Shown piece after piece: positions 44,836-57,746 of a stretch of DNA of 64,000 nucleotides. The translations under genes were made by a program, and so were the position numbers. Below the pieces are notes generated by a model. That model saw only the letters and a list, made by a program, of their open reading frames with translations, was not told where the DNA came from and searched no databases. The DNA comes from Selaginella moellendorffii (taxonomy: Eukaryota > Streptophyta > Lycopodiopsida > Selaginellales > Selaginellaceae). Position 1 is the first letter of the stretch, and every line of letters begins with the position of its first letter. Location of the stretch: the NCBI RefSeq assembly GCF_000143415.4, contig NW_003314340.1:317951-381950 (forward strand), given 5' to 3'.

Positions 44836-46327
44836 CGCCAAAAAGCCCTAGGGCGAAAAACCCCAGACAAGATCCCAGCCGTGGATCCCCGCCAGCGATC
44901 CAACGCCCCACAACAGCCGCAAGGGTAAGGAGGCGGCGAGGCGGAGCCGATAAGAGCGCTGACGTCAGCTCGCAATCGCGCCGCGTGTATTTTCCCACTG
45001 GTTGGGAACTACGCGGCGCCGCGACCCTTTGGCTTCGTGCAGGGCCACCGGGCAGCCAACGTGTCCCGCTGCCCGATGCCCCCGCTGCCCGCGGCAGTAC
45101 TGCCCGTACGGACAGCGGTCCATTTAATAAATCAGTGTGTGGTCGGTGGCGCAACTCAACGTATTCAGTACACAAGACCCTCCAATGTGACACGCTGACG
45201 CTACACATTCACGTTTCTTCCTCCGGGGTGGTAAAAATCGGCCATGATAGACAACAGCGGCACTGCATGCAACACGTGGCCTCGCAAAAGGTGGTGGAGC
45301 GTCTCTCTCTCTCTCTCTTTTCTAGGTTTAATACGCGCGAGTGCAACGTGTGTGATTTCTTTCCACCCCCGATACCAAACCGCCAACCTCACAACTCTCC
45401 CTTCATACATTTCTATCAAGCACTGTAATTGATCAACTGATGGATCAATTCTAAGCTTGGTGGTGGGGCGTTAACGCCTCGCAATTACGAGTGGCCAAGA
45501 TTCCATTCCCACGAGTTCCACCGTTTCCCGGAAGGGCTTTTGGGCATAGCAAAGAGGCAAATAAAATAATACCCCCTTACAAAGTAAAAGGAAAAAAAGG
45601 AGGGAGGGGGCCACAAAATGCACAAGCACTGCACCGGAATATTTTCTAGATGCACGACCCCTCCACGATTCCAGGGAATTGGGCCAGGGCTGAAATTTCC
45701 CCTCGTACGACACGTGGGTACGGGCACCGGGCAGCGGGCAGCCCGGGCAGGGCGGGCAGCGGGCAGCACCCCCTCTCCCATTTGAAGGGCCAAAGAGAAA
45801 GACGAGGAAGAAGAAGCTGTGTGCGCTGTGAGAGCTATCCCTCTCCTCGGCTATGGTGGCTTGTCTTTCTCTCCCTTGTTTGTGAGCTCTCCCCCGTCGC
45901 TTCCTCTGTTTTGTTGCGAGCGCCGCGACGATCGATAGAGGATCCTCCGCAAATATCCCATTTGGGCTCTCGATCGATCCAATCCCCCCTCTTTTCCATG
46001 CAAGGAATGCGAAGCGGGAGTGTCTAGTTTCTTGGTAGATCGATCGCCGCCGCCACCGCCACCGCTGATTGCGTGGAATGCACGCCATCTGAGAGAATCG
46101 AAGCTGCAAGAGGAGCCAAGAGGAGGAGAAGGAGCTTGGAGAGGAGGAAATTCTTTCGCTCACAAGGTATGGATCGGTTGATTAGCTCCAAAGATCGAGC
46201 ATCGGGAGCTCCGGCTCGTCGATTTGTTTGGTTGATAAGAAAGAATATATGAGGATCCATTGGCCTGATCCTTTGTGTGGTTTTTTTGGTTGTTTTTGTT
46301 CTTGGGCAGTGATTCGAGGAGGAGACG
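44836..46327. promoter_or_regulatory. Divergent spacer between helicase and LBD genes
   Basis: This 1.5-kb space has two GC-rich clusters of GGGCAGC / GCTGCCC words, at 45045-45110 and 45715-45775, in opposite predominant orientation. A CT-run lies at 45300-45320. A probable 5' UTR intron of the LBD gene runs from about 46169 (GTATGGATC) to 46309 (TTGGGCAG). Confidence 0.55.
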
Positions 46328-47414
46328 ATGAGCTGCAATGGATGCCGAGTTCTTCGCAAAGGATGTAGCGATAGCTGCATTCTCCGGCCTTGCTTGCAGT
46401 GGATCGAAGGCCCCGAGGCGCAAGGCCACGCTACTGTCTTCGTCGCGAAGTTTTTCGGCCGCGCGGGTCTCATGAACTTCATTAGCGCTGTTCCAGAGAA
46501 TCAAAGGCCAGGTAAGCTTGGCCGCCACCATGGTTTCCAGTTTCTAGCTTTGAATCACCGTTCTCCTTGGGTCCTTGGTTTCTAGCTCTCTTTGGTTTCT
46601 AGCCTTGGTCGTAGTTTCTAGCTTGAATCACAGCTGCTTGGTTTCTAGCTCTGATCTTCTCCTTGGTTTCTAGCTTTCTCATCTCGTGTTCTTCTTTCGT
46701 GCAGCTCTTTTCCAGTCTTTGCTGTACGAGGCTTGCGGAAGAACCGTGAATCCGGTGTTTGGAGCGGTGGGATTGCTCTGGTCTGGAAGCTGGCACGTTT
46801 GTCAAGCGGCGGTGGAGACGGTCCTCAAAGGTGGGTCTCTCCAGGCCCTCAAGCAGCCGGGATCAAGCTCCATGAGCGGCGCCGCCACCACCGCCGCCGC
46901 CGCTAACGCTGGTGCCACCACCCTCTTCCACCGCCACCACCACCACCAAACTCCAGGAACCCGGTCGCCAACCTCGGTCCTGGTAGACGCTATGGAATCA
47001 CACAAGCCACTCCAGCAGCCAGGAACTGGAAGATACGTGGAGAGATCGCAGAGACCACTGGAAGTTGGCATCGATCATCGCGAGCAGCAAAGTGGAGTGA
47101 AGCGGGAGTTTGAGATCGTGGCTCCAGTCCCTCGCAGGATCCGTCCGAGGCAGCAGCAGCTACAGGAGGATCGTCATCCAGGTTTGAGCGTTGATGATCA
47201 CCAGGTCTTGGACCTGGATCTCACACTGGGCTCTACTCCAAAGCATCAACACGAGGAAGAGCAGCGAGCTCTGGCGATGGTGGAGACCAAGAGGGTGCAC
47301 AGTCCCTGCCAGTCGATCACGTCCGAGGGATCCGTCACCAGCGTCGACACCGCCGACCTCAAGATCTCTCTCAGGCACGAGCGAGCGGCGCCGGCGAGAT
47401 CATTGTCAACTTAG
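46328..47414 (+). CDS. Class II LOB-domain transcription factor, 297 aa, 2 exons
   Basis: Exon 1 is 46328-46511, exon 2 is 46705-47414; joined 894 nt. The protein starts [20 protein letters not shown], the LOB C-x2-C-x6-C-x3-C finger. It continues with [10 protein letters not shown]-like [19 protein letters not shown] and, after the intron, [20 protein letters not shown]. This layout and the absence of the leucine-zipper-like coil mark class II (the LBD37-42 type of Arabidopsis). An EAR repression motif, LDLDLTLG, lies near residue 230. Class II LBDs in Arabidopsis repress anthocyanin and nitrate-response genes. His and Ala runs ([17 protein letters not shown]) fill the linker. A 5' UTR intron is likely. 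The intron holds repeats of TTGGTTTCTAGC. Confidence 0.94.
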
Positions 47415-47573
47415 ATGCGATGCGAGATCTTTCATCCATCATCGTCTAACTTCTCTCCTGCCAGCCTCTCACGCTCGAGCGAGCTACTATCGATCGGAGT
47501 TCCCAGAGTTTGGAGTTTGTTCCACGAAAGTTGGAAGAACGTCACGGCATTACTAATCTTTGCGAGGTTTTCT

Positions 47574-47575
<2 letters not shown>

Positions 47576-47614
<39 letters not shown>

Positions 47615-47845
47615 TTCAAGGAATAAAAGAGTACATCTCTTGAGTGGAGATTTCGATAGCTCTATCTTTGTGAACTTAAAGATTGAAACATTGAGAGCTA
47701 GAATTTTTTTTCTCTTTCTTTTGCCAGGATCTTATCTTCTCGCGCTAGTCACCGTCGCACTGCTGTGTCTTATCCCTTTGGAAACCTAGCGATAGTTGGA
47801 CGGATTTCTTCGCCTTTTCTACTTTTTTTTTTTTTTTTTTCTTTT
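47576..47845. repeat. CT microsatellite and T-run downstream of LBD
   Basis: A (CT)n run lies at 47579-47609 and a T-run at 47822-47840. Both lie in the 3' region of the LBD gene; no gene is visible between the LBD stop and 48080. Confidence 0.85.
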
Positions 47846-47968
47846 GTTTTGGCTCCATTTGAGCTATGGATGAGAACAGCGCAGCTCAAGTTGCAATGTT
47901 CCTGTCACGTTTAACAAGACATCTTCCCGTACGATCTGGAAAGAAAAGAAGTGACAAACAACTTTTAA

Positions 47969-48079
47969 TGGCAGATCTTGGAGCGAGTTCTCTCTTGCAG
48001 TATCGCCAGGTGCCACAACAGCACTGGATCATCGATCTGGAGTTCCTCCAGCTTCCAGATCGCGTCCTCGATCACGAAA
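47969..48079 (-). repeat. Second copy of the DUF3754 last-exon end
   Basis: The block TTAATGGCAGAT...GTCCTCGATC repeats the end of the last exon as seen in copy B at 61147-61290. Copy A thus carries two tandem versions of its 3' coding end; the inner one is used with a stop at 48080. Confidence 0.75.
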
Positions 48080-50193
48080 TCAAGATCCGCAGATTTGAGA
48101 GCGTATTCTCTCTTTCAGCTTCACCAGCGTTTCCCGCGCGCCGCAGCAGTGGATCATCCCGCTCACTCGCCACGCGATCTGGAGCGCCTCCAGCTTCCGG
48201 ACCGCGTCCTCGACCTCAAAATCGCACGGCAGATCCACCTCGTCAATGAGTACGGCCTCGCATTTCTCTTGAGCTCCTACGTACGGTAAAATCCATAAGA
48301 TCACGCCCAAACCGTGTTCTTGGAGCTCCTTACCTCTGATTTAGCGGCTCCATTTTTCATGAGCAATCCAAAGTAGGCCACGATTGCCTCGTTCACCTGG
48401 AAAGTTATGAATTTCCATCTAAGAACAAGGCTTAGATTTGATAGAAACACAATACCTCTTGCTGGAGAGCACTCTCAACCAGGCAAAGAAGTGTTGCTGG
48501 CCCCGTATCACGCTGTTTTTCATAGATTTCCTTGGAGATTAGCTTCCCATACTCAAGAACATTGGCCTGGAAACTAGAAAACCAAGAAAACTTTGTCAAC
48601 TTTGCGACAACCTTTGGAGTATACTTACGTGTAGTAGACCTTGAAGGAATAGCTAAAAATCAAGGTGAGGATTGCGAGGCCAAGCTTAATCCTGGATCGC
48701 CCAAATGCTTGCCAGAAACCAACCTAGTAAGTTAGTTTTTTTTATCATTGTTTTGCTCAAAAGAATTTGGGCAATCTTTGCTTACACCCGCAGCTGCAGC
48801 AGAGATTGCGAGCTGAAACCACTCGGATTTTCCCAGGCGAGGCGTAGTTTTCTCAGGCTGGAAAAGGGAAATTTGTCAATGCAAATGATTATAAAACTTG
48901 AAATGATTTCTCGTGATTTTTACCATAACTATTTCCAAGTCGGCTATTGGGATTTCTCTAAACTGTCTAATATAAATCCCGTACTTGTACTCCTGCTGTT
49001 TCAATCTAAAATATTGAAATATTACAATACTGAGAAAAATTGAAATTAAAAAGTTCTATACCTGTATAAAACCACGACCTGGCTAAATGTTAGTTCTTGT
49101 AGCTGTACTCGCTGGAACAAATTCCCTATCCTGTGGGTAAGATCCATGATCAGCTTAAAACAAAAAGAACTAATATACCCACTTAATATCCTCGACGTGG
49201 ATTCTCTGTACGGTGCGTATTCTGTCATTTCCTTCTTCAATGTCCGCTGGCCCCGATTCCATTGGCGAGCTTTTGCTTCGTTTTGATTTCCAACTGATTT
49301 AAGTTTAATGATAAGGTTAAAATGTAGAAAAATCTTACACAGTTCTCCAAAAGCTCCACCATAACACCTTAAGCTTGGGCATAAAGTAGAATCCTTTCCT
49401 CGTGTCGATCCCAACACCCCGGTGGTAGACCGAAAACTGCGATATTATTAGCATGGATTAAATGGTGGTTAATAGTGACAAAACTTACTAAGTTCTCAAA
49501 CAAGTTGCTTCCTCCAGGAGCATTTTGTAGCAGCTGGTTGTCTAGCTATGATAGTATGATAGAAGTCATTGATCAAGCTAGATAGTGTACAAACCCACAG
49601 CACTGACCTTGGATTTTTTGTAGCCGATTTTAAGCTGGAGGAGGTACTTGCTGTGCTTGGCTTCTTTCCACTCCACCTCAGTTACCTGCTGGAAATTACA
49701 TTTCTCCAAAACCTGTGCATGAGAATCGAAAAAAAAAAAAAAAACCATTGGTTTGGTCGTCAAAAGCACGATATTTCTTTTGGTTTGTGTATCGATTTTA
49801 CGCTGTGGAAGCTCCCGAGGAACTTCTTCTCTAAATCCCTCGCGCCAGGCTCCGAATCCTTGAGCTTGTTGGTTGCGTCCGTGGGATGGAAGTGTGTCTT
49901 GTGAAGTTCGTATCAATAACTCAGACCCTTGTAAACCAATTCCTGATTATAGATCTGGCAAGCTCACCACTAGATCCTTCAAAGCTTCTTCAGTCATCTT
50001 CGTGATCTCGACTTTCATCAGGGAGCACAGATCTTTGAAATCCTGCGCCTCTTCGACTCGATCTGTTTGTGGAGATCATGTCACACAAAACTATAATTAC
50101 AAATGGATTGATACCAGCAAGCTTTTGCTCCAAGGTGGTGGTGTCGATCATAATCGCGGGTCCTCGCCGGACTCGCACCAATCTGGAAGACAT
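48080..50193 (-). CDS. DUF3754 (TMEM143-like) protein, copy A, 14 exons, two damaged splice sites
   Basis: Exons by homology to copy B: 50115-50193, 49968-50062, 49802-49909, 49608-49712, 49489-49545, 49339-49436, 49183-49293, 49062-49130, 48924-49005, 48786-48857, 48629-48723, 48456-48573, 48334-48396 and a last exon ending at 48080. Family pieces are VYHRGVGIDTRKGFYFMPKL, IREFREIPIADLEIV-like IRQFREIPIADLEIVM, and the first transmembrane-adjacent EWFQLAISAAAAG. DUF3754 proteins are membrane proteins; human TMEM143 is reported as mitochondrial, function unknown. The acceptor of exon 3 is AC instead of AG, and the last exon has lost one base near its start. In both cases an AG a few bases further in (ahead of ACACACTTC and of AAATGCGAG) would restore the frame. 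So it may be a live gene with shifted acceptors or a young pseudogene. Confidence 0.75.
48335..49400 (-). other. Membrane-proximal region of DUF3754 copy A
   Basis: In copy A the hydrophobic stretches AISAAAAG and LGLAILTLIFSYSFKVYY (exons 10-11, 48629-48857) form two short membrane segments. They are followed by the conserved LEYGKLISKEIYEKQRDTGP in exon 12. These define the family's membrane anchor and the soluble tail. Confidence 0.6.
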
Positions 50194-50429
50194 TATAAGA
50201 TAGTATTCGAGATTTCGAGAGAAAACACAATGTAGCAAAACTTGTACCATCCAGTACAAAGAATCGCAGCTTTTGCTATCTACAAGCAAAAATTTCAGTA
50301 GATTCCCTCAGAGCTTACGTTTTGCTGAGAATATTCCAGTGCTTTATAATTAAGCAAAGATTCGAATCGATTCTCGTTAGAAACTTGGTTTTTTGTACGG
50401 ATGTCTACGTCCATTTGAGACCAGCACGG

Positions 50430-51040
50430 CCCAAGTTACAACGAAGAAAGCGAGTTCTCTCTTGCAAAATCGCCAGCTCTCCTGCGCGCTGCTCCGATCA
50501 TCCCGTTCGCGCGCAGATCCTCCAGCGTCCGGATCGCGTCCACCTCGCTAATGAGTACGGCCTTCCACTGTCTCTTTTGCTCCTACGTACGGTAAATCCA
50601 AAGATCACACGTGTTCTTGGAACTCCTTACCTCGGGTTTAGAGGCTACATTTGCTTGAGCAATCCAATCAATCGCATAATTTCCTCAGTCCTGACAAGGC
50701 TCCACTGCCTGGAGAACCCTTTCGTGATATTCCGTGTGCGGCACATTGAAGGGATTCCCAGATCTACCTTTCTTTTCCATTTGCCAACCTCGCTCTTGTT
50801 GCTGCTCTCCCTTTTCTTGCGCTTGCAGCTGCCTTGCTGAATTCTGCTAGGCCGCTCTTGCCTTCGCGTTCTTGCCCCTCCCTTTGCTGCGCGTTTTAGA
50901 CCTAGCATTGGCCTGGAAACTAGGAAACCAACAACAAGTATGCTTGCATGTAGTAAACCTTGAAGCCATAGCTAAGAAACACTGCAAAGAATTGAGAGGC
51001 CAGGCTTGACACTGGACCGACCAAATGCTTCTTAGCTAGA
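50430..51040 (-). pseudogene. DUF3754 remnant C (exons 14, 13 and 11)
   Basis: 50440-50665 matches the last two exons of copy B (CTCCTACGTACGGTAAATCC and TTGGAACTCCTTACCTC words). 50895-51035 matches exon 11 and the edge of exon 12 (CTGGAAACTA, GTAGTAAACCTTGAAG). The intervening exon 12 body is replaced by unrelated sequence and many indels are present. It lies ~240 bp upstream of copy A. Confidence 0.75.
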
Positions 51041-53360
51041 GACAAATACTAGAAGTTTTATTCTTTGTTGCTTCAAAATAAATTTGGGCAGTCGTTGCTT
51101 AGGCCCATTTGCGCACTCTCCATTGAGAGCTCCAATTCGAACAGATGCCATTTGCAAACTTGGAACACACTCTGCGGGTGAGAGAAGAGATATGGAGATC
51201 GGAGCACTGAAGCCGGCCTCTCTCCCGTGATCCTGCCTCTGGCCGATGGTTGGCCCACCAAACCAGGTCATGGTCAGCTGGCCGGTATTAGAAAATTCAC
51301 AAATAAACTATACACAATGATTTTATTAATAATTATATAGTTAATTAATGTAGTTTTAATGTTAACTATAAATGATTAGCAAGGGTAAATTTAGTGTTAA
51401 AAATTGATGCCATACTAATCATTATGCTCTATAATGTTTAATTTGCATTTGTTCTTCTTTTCCCACTGAATAACAAAAGAAAAACTCTTGGTGAGATTTT
51501 ATTTTTTTCACAACAAGGAAGCATGTTACCTATTCCCAATTGAAGCAATTATCTCAAGCAATGCCACATCAATGCCTTCTTCCCTCGAAAGATGCAATCC
51601 AACAAAAAAAGAAATAATCAAACTATGCTTACTCTTTCTTGGAGTGGATGGGATAGATGCTGTCTGGATTTAGGGACTTCCAACACTGCCACTGGCAATA
51701 TTGGGATCTCCTCCTCCTCTGCTGACCTATGGCAAGACATAGCTTCCCACCCCTTCCTCTTCATTCAATTCGGGGCACTAGGACATGGCTACTTGCTGAT
51801 TACCCAGATAAGCACTAGGGTTTGCCGGTGTGCCCGTCACCAAGGCCTGCCACTGCGTGGATTGTTTCACTTTCTCGCCACTGCTGGGATATGACACATA
51901 CAGATTGCTGCCACAACATGATTGAGCTTGATTGCAGCTGGGAGGCTGCTGCTGCTGCTGAGTCACCATAACTTCTTTCTTCCTCTCGCATCTCTTCTCG
52001 CATAAAAAGCACCACTTCAAATGAAATCGATCAATTGCAATGCCAAGGGCAAAACTATCCAAGTTTGTCAATCTCTCCTCCTTTGGGTCAAATCTCTAAC
52101 AAAATTTCCTCTTTGCAGGAGAGGAAAGAAGCGTTGCAACAGAGACTAGGTGAATCGCTGTGTTGGGACTTGAGCATTATGTTTGGGAAGTGGCTGTTTG
52201 ATCCGGCTGAGCTAGAGAACCCTTTCATCCACATCAGGCAAGGTGAAAAGGATTTCATACACATGCATAAATTAGAGCTGCTGGATAGAGATATCCTGAA
52301 TTAAGCAGCTGATTAACACAAAGTTAATCACAGCTGCCCTACAGGCTAGTTAACATGTTATATGTGACATGTGCACAACATCACCCCAAATAGTTCGGTT
52401 CGCCACTTATTCACTAAGTTAAGATGTGGTTAAAGAAATAATCCTTTTGACAGTTACCCCATCGGATGGCTACCATTGGCTGGATCCGGTGGCCCAGAAA
52501 GTTCAGCAACTCAAACGTTATGTTTAACTAATTACACTATATTTTGTAGAAAAAATTATATTTATAAATACATATATTATATATGTAATTATTCTATAAT
52601 ATTTCTTAATCTAGCAGCTGTGATTTTATGCTCTTAAACTTTCTCTAATTTGACTATAATAAAGCTTTAAGTTTTTAGGATCAAAGAACTTTAATTTAAA
52701 GTTTCACTTTAAATTTTTATATATAAAGAAAATTTAATAGCTTGCTATTGATTTTATAAAAATTATAAAAGAAGATTTTAAACTTATAACAAAGAAGTGT
52801 ATCTCGAACAAATGTGGATGTAGAACAAACACTAAGTAGCTTAAAAGTGACTTTAGAAAAATCATACTGTAACCCACTAATGTTTCATTTCACAGCTATG
52901 ACTTCTTTCATTGTCAACTCTGCCAAGTTAGTTTCCAAAGCCTTGCCCTTCTCTATTGCCTTCTTGACAACCAACACCTTATGCACTTTTATGTATGCTG
53001 ACATGATTTGTTATACAGGATAGCCAAAATAACAATCCCAGTAGTTGAATCTAACTCCTGCCACTCAGTGCCTTGGGTACTTTGGTGCTTGATATCAACC
53101 CGAGGTGTGTGGCTGCCCAGAAGTGAAATAATTTTGAAAATTTTATAAATTTTTTGGTAAAATTCCTCTCAATAAAGTATATTTTATAAAACTTCCCATT
53201 GAAGTCTACATCTAGAAATTGCAAACCAAGGTGAAAACTATTTACATCTTCAAAATATAACATCAGTACCCCACTAGAATATACTGCACGAGGATCGTCA
53301 TTGCAGTGGATTTTCAAAACTTATAATGTACTAGTTTTTAATATATAAATGACCTCCCTT
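51041..53360. other. AT-rich stretch without a recognisable gene
   Basis: No domain or splice pattern could be supported. A ~75-bp repeat at 52440-52515 (GGATCCGGTGGCCCAGAAAG) matches 35150-35222. A CTG/CAG run lies near 51950. Confidence 0.5.
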
Positions 53361-54479
53361 GTATAAATGCTATGGTGTGCAATTTATAAAAGAGTGAGTG
53401 TTACTATAGTAGATTTCACTCACAATATAGTGTCCATGTGGCAGTATTCTATTGGTTCGGCATTAAATATCATTTGGATGCCTCATGGATACCCCATGAA
53501 TGCTGGCAAGTTTGACCCCATGACATAGGGATTCATTAGGTCAAAGGGTTTAGGAGACACTTCCTTGCTTTAGCGCTTTGCTTTAGTACTCTGTTATTCG
53601 GCATGTTTCTTGGTAACAAATGTGGAAAGTAACTTGGTTTGCTAGTGATTGGTTTCAAATGTTTTTATGGGCAGTGTTAGAAGTGGCTTTGATTTACTAC
53701 TCAATTGCTCTCTATGGACTTTCAAGTTCCTACAATAAGTATAATTCCCTCCCTAATTTATTTCAAATTTGTGTCACTGAAACTTTTTCTTCTAGGTTTA
53801 GATGAGGTGGATGGCCTTCCATCCAATTTTAGTGATTTGGATTGTGGTTCTGGTGTGGATAGTGACAATGATGCTCTCCTAGAGGTTTGCTTAGTTTCTA
53901 ACCTCCTAGATTCATGATTTACACGTTTTTAGGCTTCTATAATTTTTTGCGATTGAGGGGATTCGGTAGTCCAGCCGCATTTGGCACTTGGATGCACCTG
54001 AAGATCCTCGAGACTAAGACTATTCCTTACCTTGCATGGTATCTTAGAATTTTTAAGCCAACACTGTATAAATACATGCAACTTGTCGATCCAAATTGGA
54101 GAAGTGTATATTACAAAGTACCACTTGAAGAGGTACTTCATCACGTTTGAACTAACAATGCCACGAATCGAAGTAGCACAAACTAGGGAATTATTAATTC
54201 CCAATTTAGCTATTGAATTGGAAGATACTAGTTTAGCCGATGCCAAATTTGTGAGGCCTTAGCCACTCACAATCCAACTAGGTTAGAACAGAGGCACATG
54301 ACAAGGATTTAATGACGGATTTACATGAATGAGGAGGCTTATACACTTTGCTATATAGATTGTGAGTATTCTTTCATTTTTGCTTTTTTGTCAGCACATG
54401 TGATAACATGTTTATTGTAGCATGTTGCAAGCTTGTAAGCTATACATGCCATTATTTGCAGGGCAACTCATTATATTGT

Positions 54480-55440
54480 AACTTGCGAGCTAGCTACCTC
54501 CAAAGAATCCTATGCAATATTCAACACATATGCACAAGCTATTTGTTGATTTAGAAAGCCTAAGCGCATCCGGAGCGACAATGCTCCAAAGCACAATGAG
54601 GTTGAGAGGGACATGGTCTGCTGTTGGGGTCCTGCAACTAGGAGCTTCATACATAGGACATTAACACATAACCAAATACTCATAGCGTTAGAGTTTTTCC
54701 AAATAAGGACTAAATCAAATTTGTTTTGCATCGCATAGAGCATTTGTGGAGAGAGCTCTTTGAGTGTGTAGTGTGGTTTTATAAGCACCTTTTTGAGTCC
54801 ATGGAAGATATAAGAATTCTCAATGTATCTAATCCATGGCACAACCAGAGTCTACGTTGTGTCTTTGCTCTATACCTCAAGAAGGATATTTCATACTGGG
54901 TTGCAACCTGGAACCTCCATGAGGTCCGTCCGTATCAATGTGGTGATTACTTCAGACCATCTCATGTTCCTGCAAACTTATTTCAACCGATGGAATAAGA
55001 GCTTAGGTAAAAATTTTGATAATGTTACAGCATTCTTTATAAATTGTGCTTTTGTAGGATTATGCTAGCTATTGATAGAAAAGATATTGAAAACCTTTTT
55101 GGACCATTTCTCTTTAATGTTGAAGGTGCAACTCTGTCAAAGGTAATTTTTAGAGCAAGAATAGAACAATTTCTTTAAATCTATTTCATTGTGCTTAGTT
55201 ATCTTACAGACTCTTGGCACTATTTGAAACTAGGCATTTTTTATGGATTGGGAGGGACTCAACTTGGACAAGCAATATCTACTTCATTTGGATCTAACAA
55301 TGGAGTGTGTAATGGCTTAAGTTGCAGGTGTAGATTTACCACTTTATATCGAGAGTGCCTTGCTTATAGCAACATCAGTGAAGTGATGAACTTTGGAAAA
55401 GTTATACTTGGCCATACTTGGAGAAAATTGAGTGTTCTTT
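54480..55440 (+). pseudogene. Integrase-type (DDE) transposase remnant
   Basis: The plus strand reads KRIRSDNAPKHNEVERDMVC, then HRTLTHNQ, a 56-bp break, then RIEHLWRELFECVVWFYKH and LFESMEDIRILNVSNPWH. This follows the integrase-core proteins of transposon origin found in plants and fish (pattern: RxDxGxEN, then a HNQRIERLWR block with the catalytic Glu). The D and E positions are present but the frame is broken between HNQ and RIE. A 'Ginger-like' origin is possible; I do not assign a family. Confidence 0.65.
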
Positions 55441-57299
55441 AGTGTACATTTCAAATTTAAATTCAATTCTTGATTTTAGGGTTTCCACATTCGGGACTAA
55501 GGTTTACACCAAGTCCCACCTATATTAATTGTGCCTTGGATACGGGGTGATTTCATTTTATGACATGATTTTTTGTTGATGGTTCGTTCATTCTTCCAAT
55601 CGATTTATGTCATCTAACCGTAGGCAAAGCTTCTAGTGCACACTCCCCCAATTGCAGAACTACCACCCAAGCAAGAGTGCCATAGCTGCGATGGTGGGTA
55701 GCCTCTCCTCGATCATGTTTGCATAATTAATCCCTTGTGGTTTCTAAGCTCAAAGCAAGAATGTTGCACACCTCAACAGCAGTAGACACTATGCGGGAAA
55801 CACCTCATAAGCACGCAACCAAGCACTCGATGTTCCACAATCAGTACAGCCAACAGTCCCACAAGACACACACCAGCCACTTGATTTTCCAAGCTCTTCA
55901 ACAAGGACATCAACTCCAATAGCATCCCATCCACAACTCCTGATTGTTCCAATGATGGTAAGGCCCATGCCGAGTTTGCAAAATTTTGCCTCAACTCTAT
56001 CCAACCTTGCTACTAACCTCCTTAAACATTATGGGGAGCTATAGCAAACAAGGCTAATGGCAACTGGGCAATAGTAATATACTTATACAATGTTATAGAG
56101 CATCTTACTGACAAACATTGGCTAAGTTATCAAAAGTAAGCTCGAGCACTTGAGGAGAAGGATGTTTATAAACGTAAGTATTATTTTTAAGTTCCCTCCT
56201 CACAAATATATGTTGTGGTCTTTGCAATTGTAGCTACTACGAATACCTTGACTGCAAATAATGATCCCTTGGTGATAGAGCTATTTCTCTCGAGGCCAAC
56301 CATACAGGAAACTAAACCAAAACAAGAATAATGAAGAAGAAGACTTTGTGGATGAAAAGGACATTCTTCCATTACCGAAAGAAACATTCCCCACACAAGA
56401 CAACATGGACATCACCAAAGTCGAAGAACAAGGTGATGGTGGGGATAAACCACACCAAGGATCTCCGGAGACATCCTTGTCACTAGAGATAAATGGCTCA
56501 AGGCCATGTGGCTAGTAATAAGCATTAACATAAATGAATATTTCTTTCATTTTTTAATTTCTGAGTGTAGATAGGCCAATGGTAGTGTATGACAGTGACA
56601 ACAGAAGCCTTGAAGACCATGGTGTGCTTCCACCCCCTTTTCCAGAGGGAAGGGGCTTCACTCCATTTACTTTTATGGAGTTGCTTGACAACTTTTTTAT
56701 AGTAAAGTAAGATAATTGAAAATTGAGCTATTTGAAATTGAACTAACGTTTGCATATAGATTGTTGAAGCGTCAACAACAATACATTGATGCCACCAATG
56801 CATTTAATAAAGCTATTTAGTTAACCACTCAGGATAATGTCAACTTTATTATGCTGCAGCATGAAGAGGTTTTTGCCTTACAAGATGCCATCACAGCCTT
56901 TGAGGTGAGGGACAAGGGGATGCTGAAGTTCTCTCACAAGTGTAGTGGCTAAAACACAAACTTCTTGATTGCTTTGGTGTTGAGAGCATAAGTGATGAGA
57001 AGATGCTAAATGTTGTTGTTAAACACCCTAAGTTCTATTGGGCTGGTGGTGAAATATTTCTTTGGCACGTGCTTTTTAGCCAAGCCATGCCTCATTGGCA
57101 GGATTGGGAGAGTGTTCTCCTTTAGCTTTGCCTTTCAAAAACACAGTACGAGAGTGTGTTTTGTAACAACACAATCCAATAGCTCTTTGTTGAAGGAAGT
57201 ATCAATATGCCTCTTTCAATTGTTGAGTCCACAATAGCATGGTTCATTAAGAAGTGGTACATATATGTATTTCTTAACATTTAGTACCATTTTATTGTT

Positions 57300-57746
57300 T
57301 TGTGCAGGGACCTATGTCGGAATTGGGTGGCTACAGAACAATTGAGAGAATTATTTGACACTATTGAAACACTGTATTGTAAGTTCTCCCATTTTTGCAT
57401 CAAGAGGGCCATGCTTCAGCCATGCTTATACACATTTGAGGCCATCTCACATTCTAGTAAGCAATGGATTGCCTATGAATTGGAGTTCCCTCACTTGTCC
57501 TTCCAAATTGCACCAAACAATGAATTCAGTTGTTTCCAATTCACCTTCAATACTAACCTACACACATTGAATTACAAAGTGGTCTATGTGTCTGAGATTG
57601 GAGGAGCTTTGGTGTGGGAGGAAGCCACAATAGATGTAGATGGGCCACATGCAAAAGCCATTAAGGAAGCTATTTGCCAAATTCCAAGATTAGTAAGTCT
57701 AATTTTCACTTGGCTTACTACAAACGCATGGATTATTTGTGCTTAG
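57300..57746 (+). pseudogene. Unknown coding piece in E3
   Basis: A 148-codon open stretch contains LRELFDTIETLYCKFSHFC, KQWIAYELEFPHLSFQIAP and GGALVWEEATIDVDGPHAKA. It looks like real coding sequence rather than a chance frame, but I recognise no family. Neighbouring pieces up to 58.4 kb are broken by stops. Confidence 0.35.

Noticed and set aside
45471-46163. 230-codon minus-strand frame in the LBD promoter
   Set aside because: Low-complexity, starts inside the LBD 5' UTR, and no domain or homology pattern is visible.
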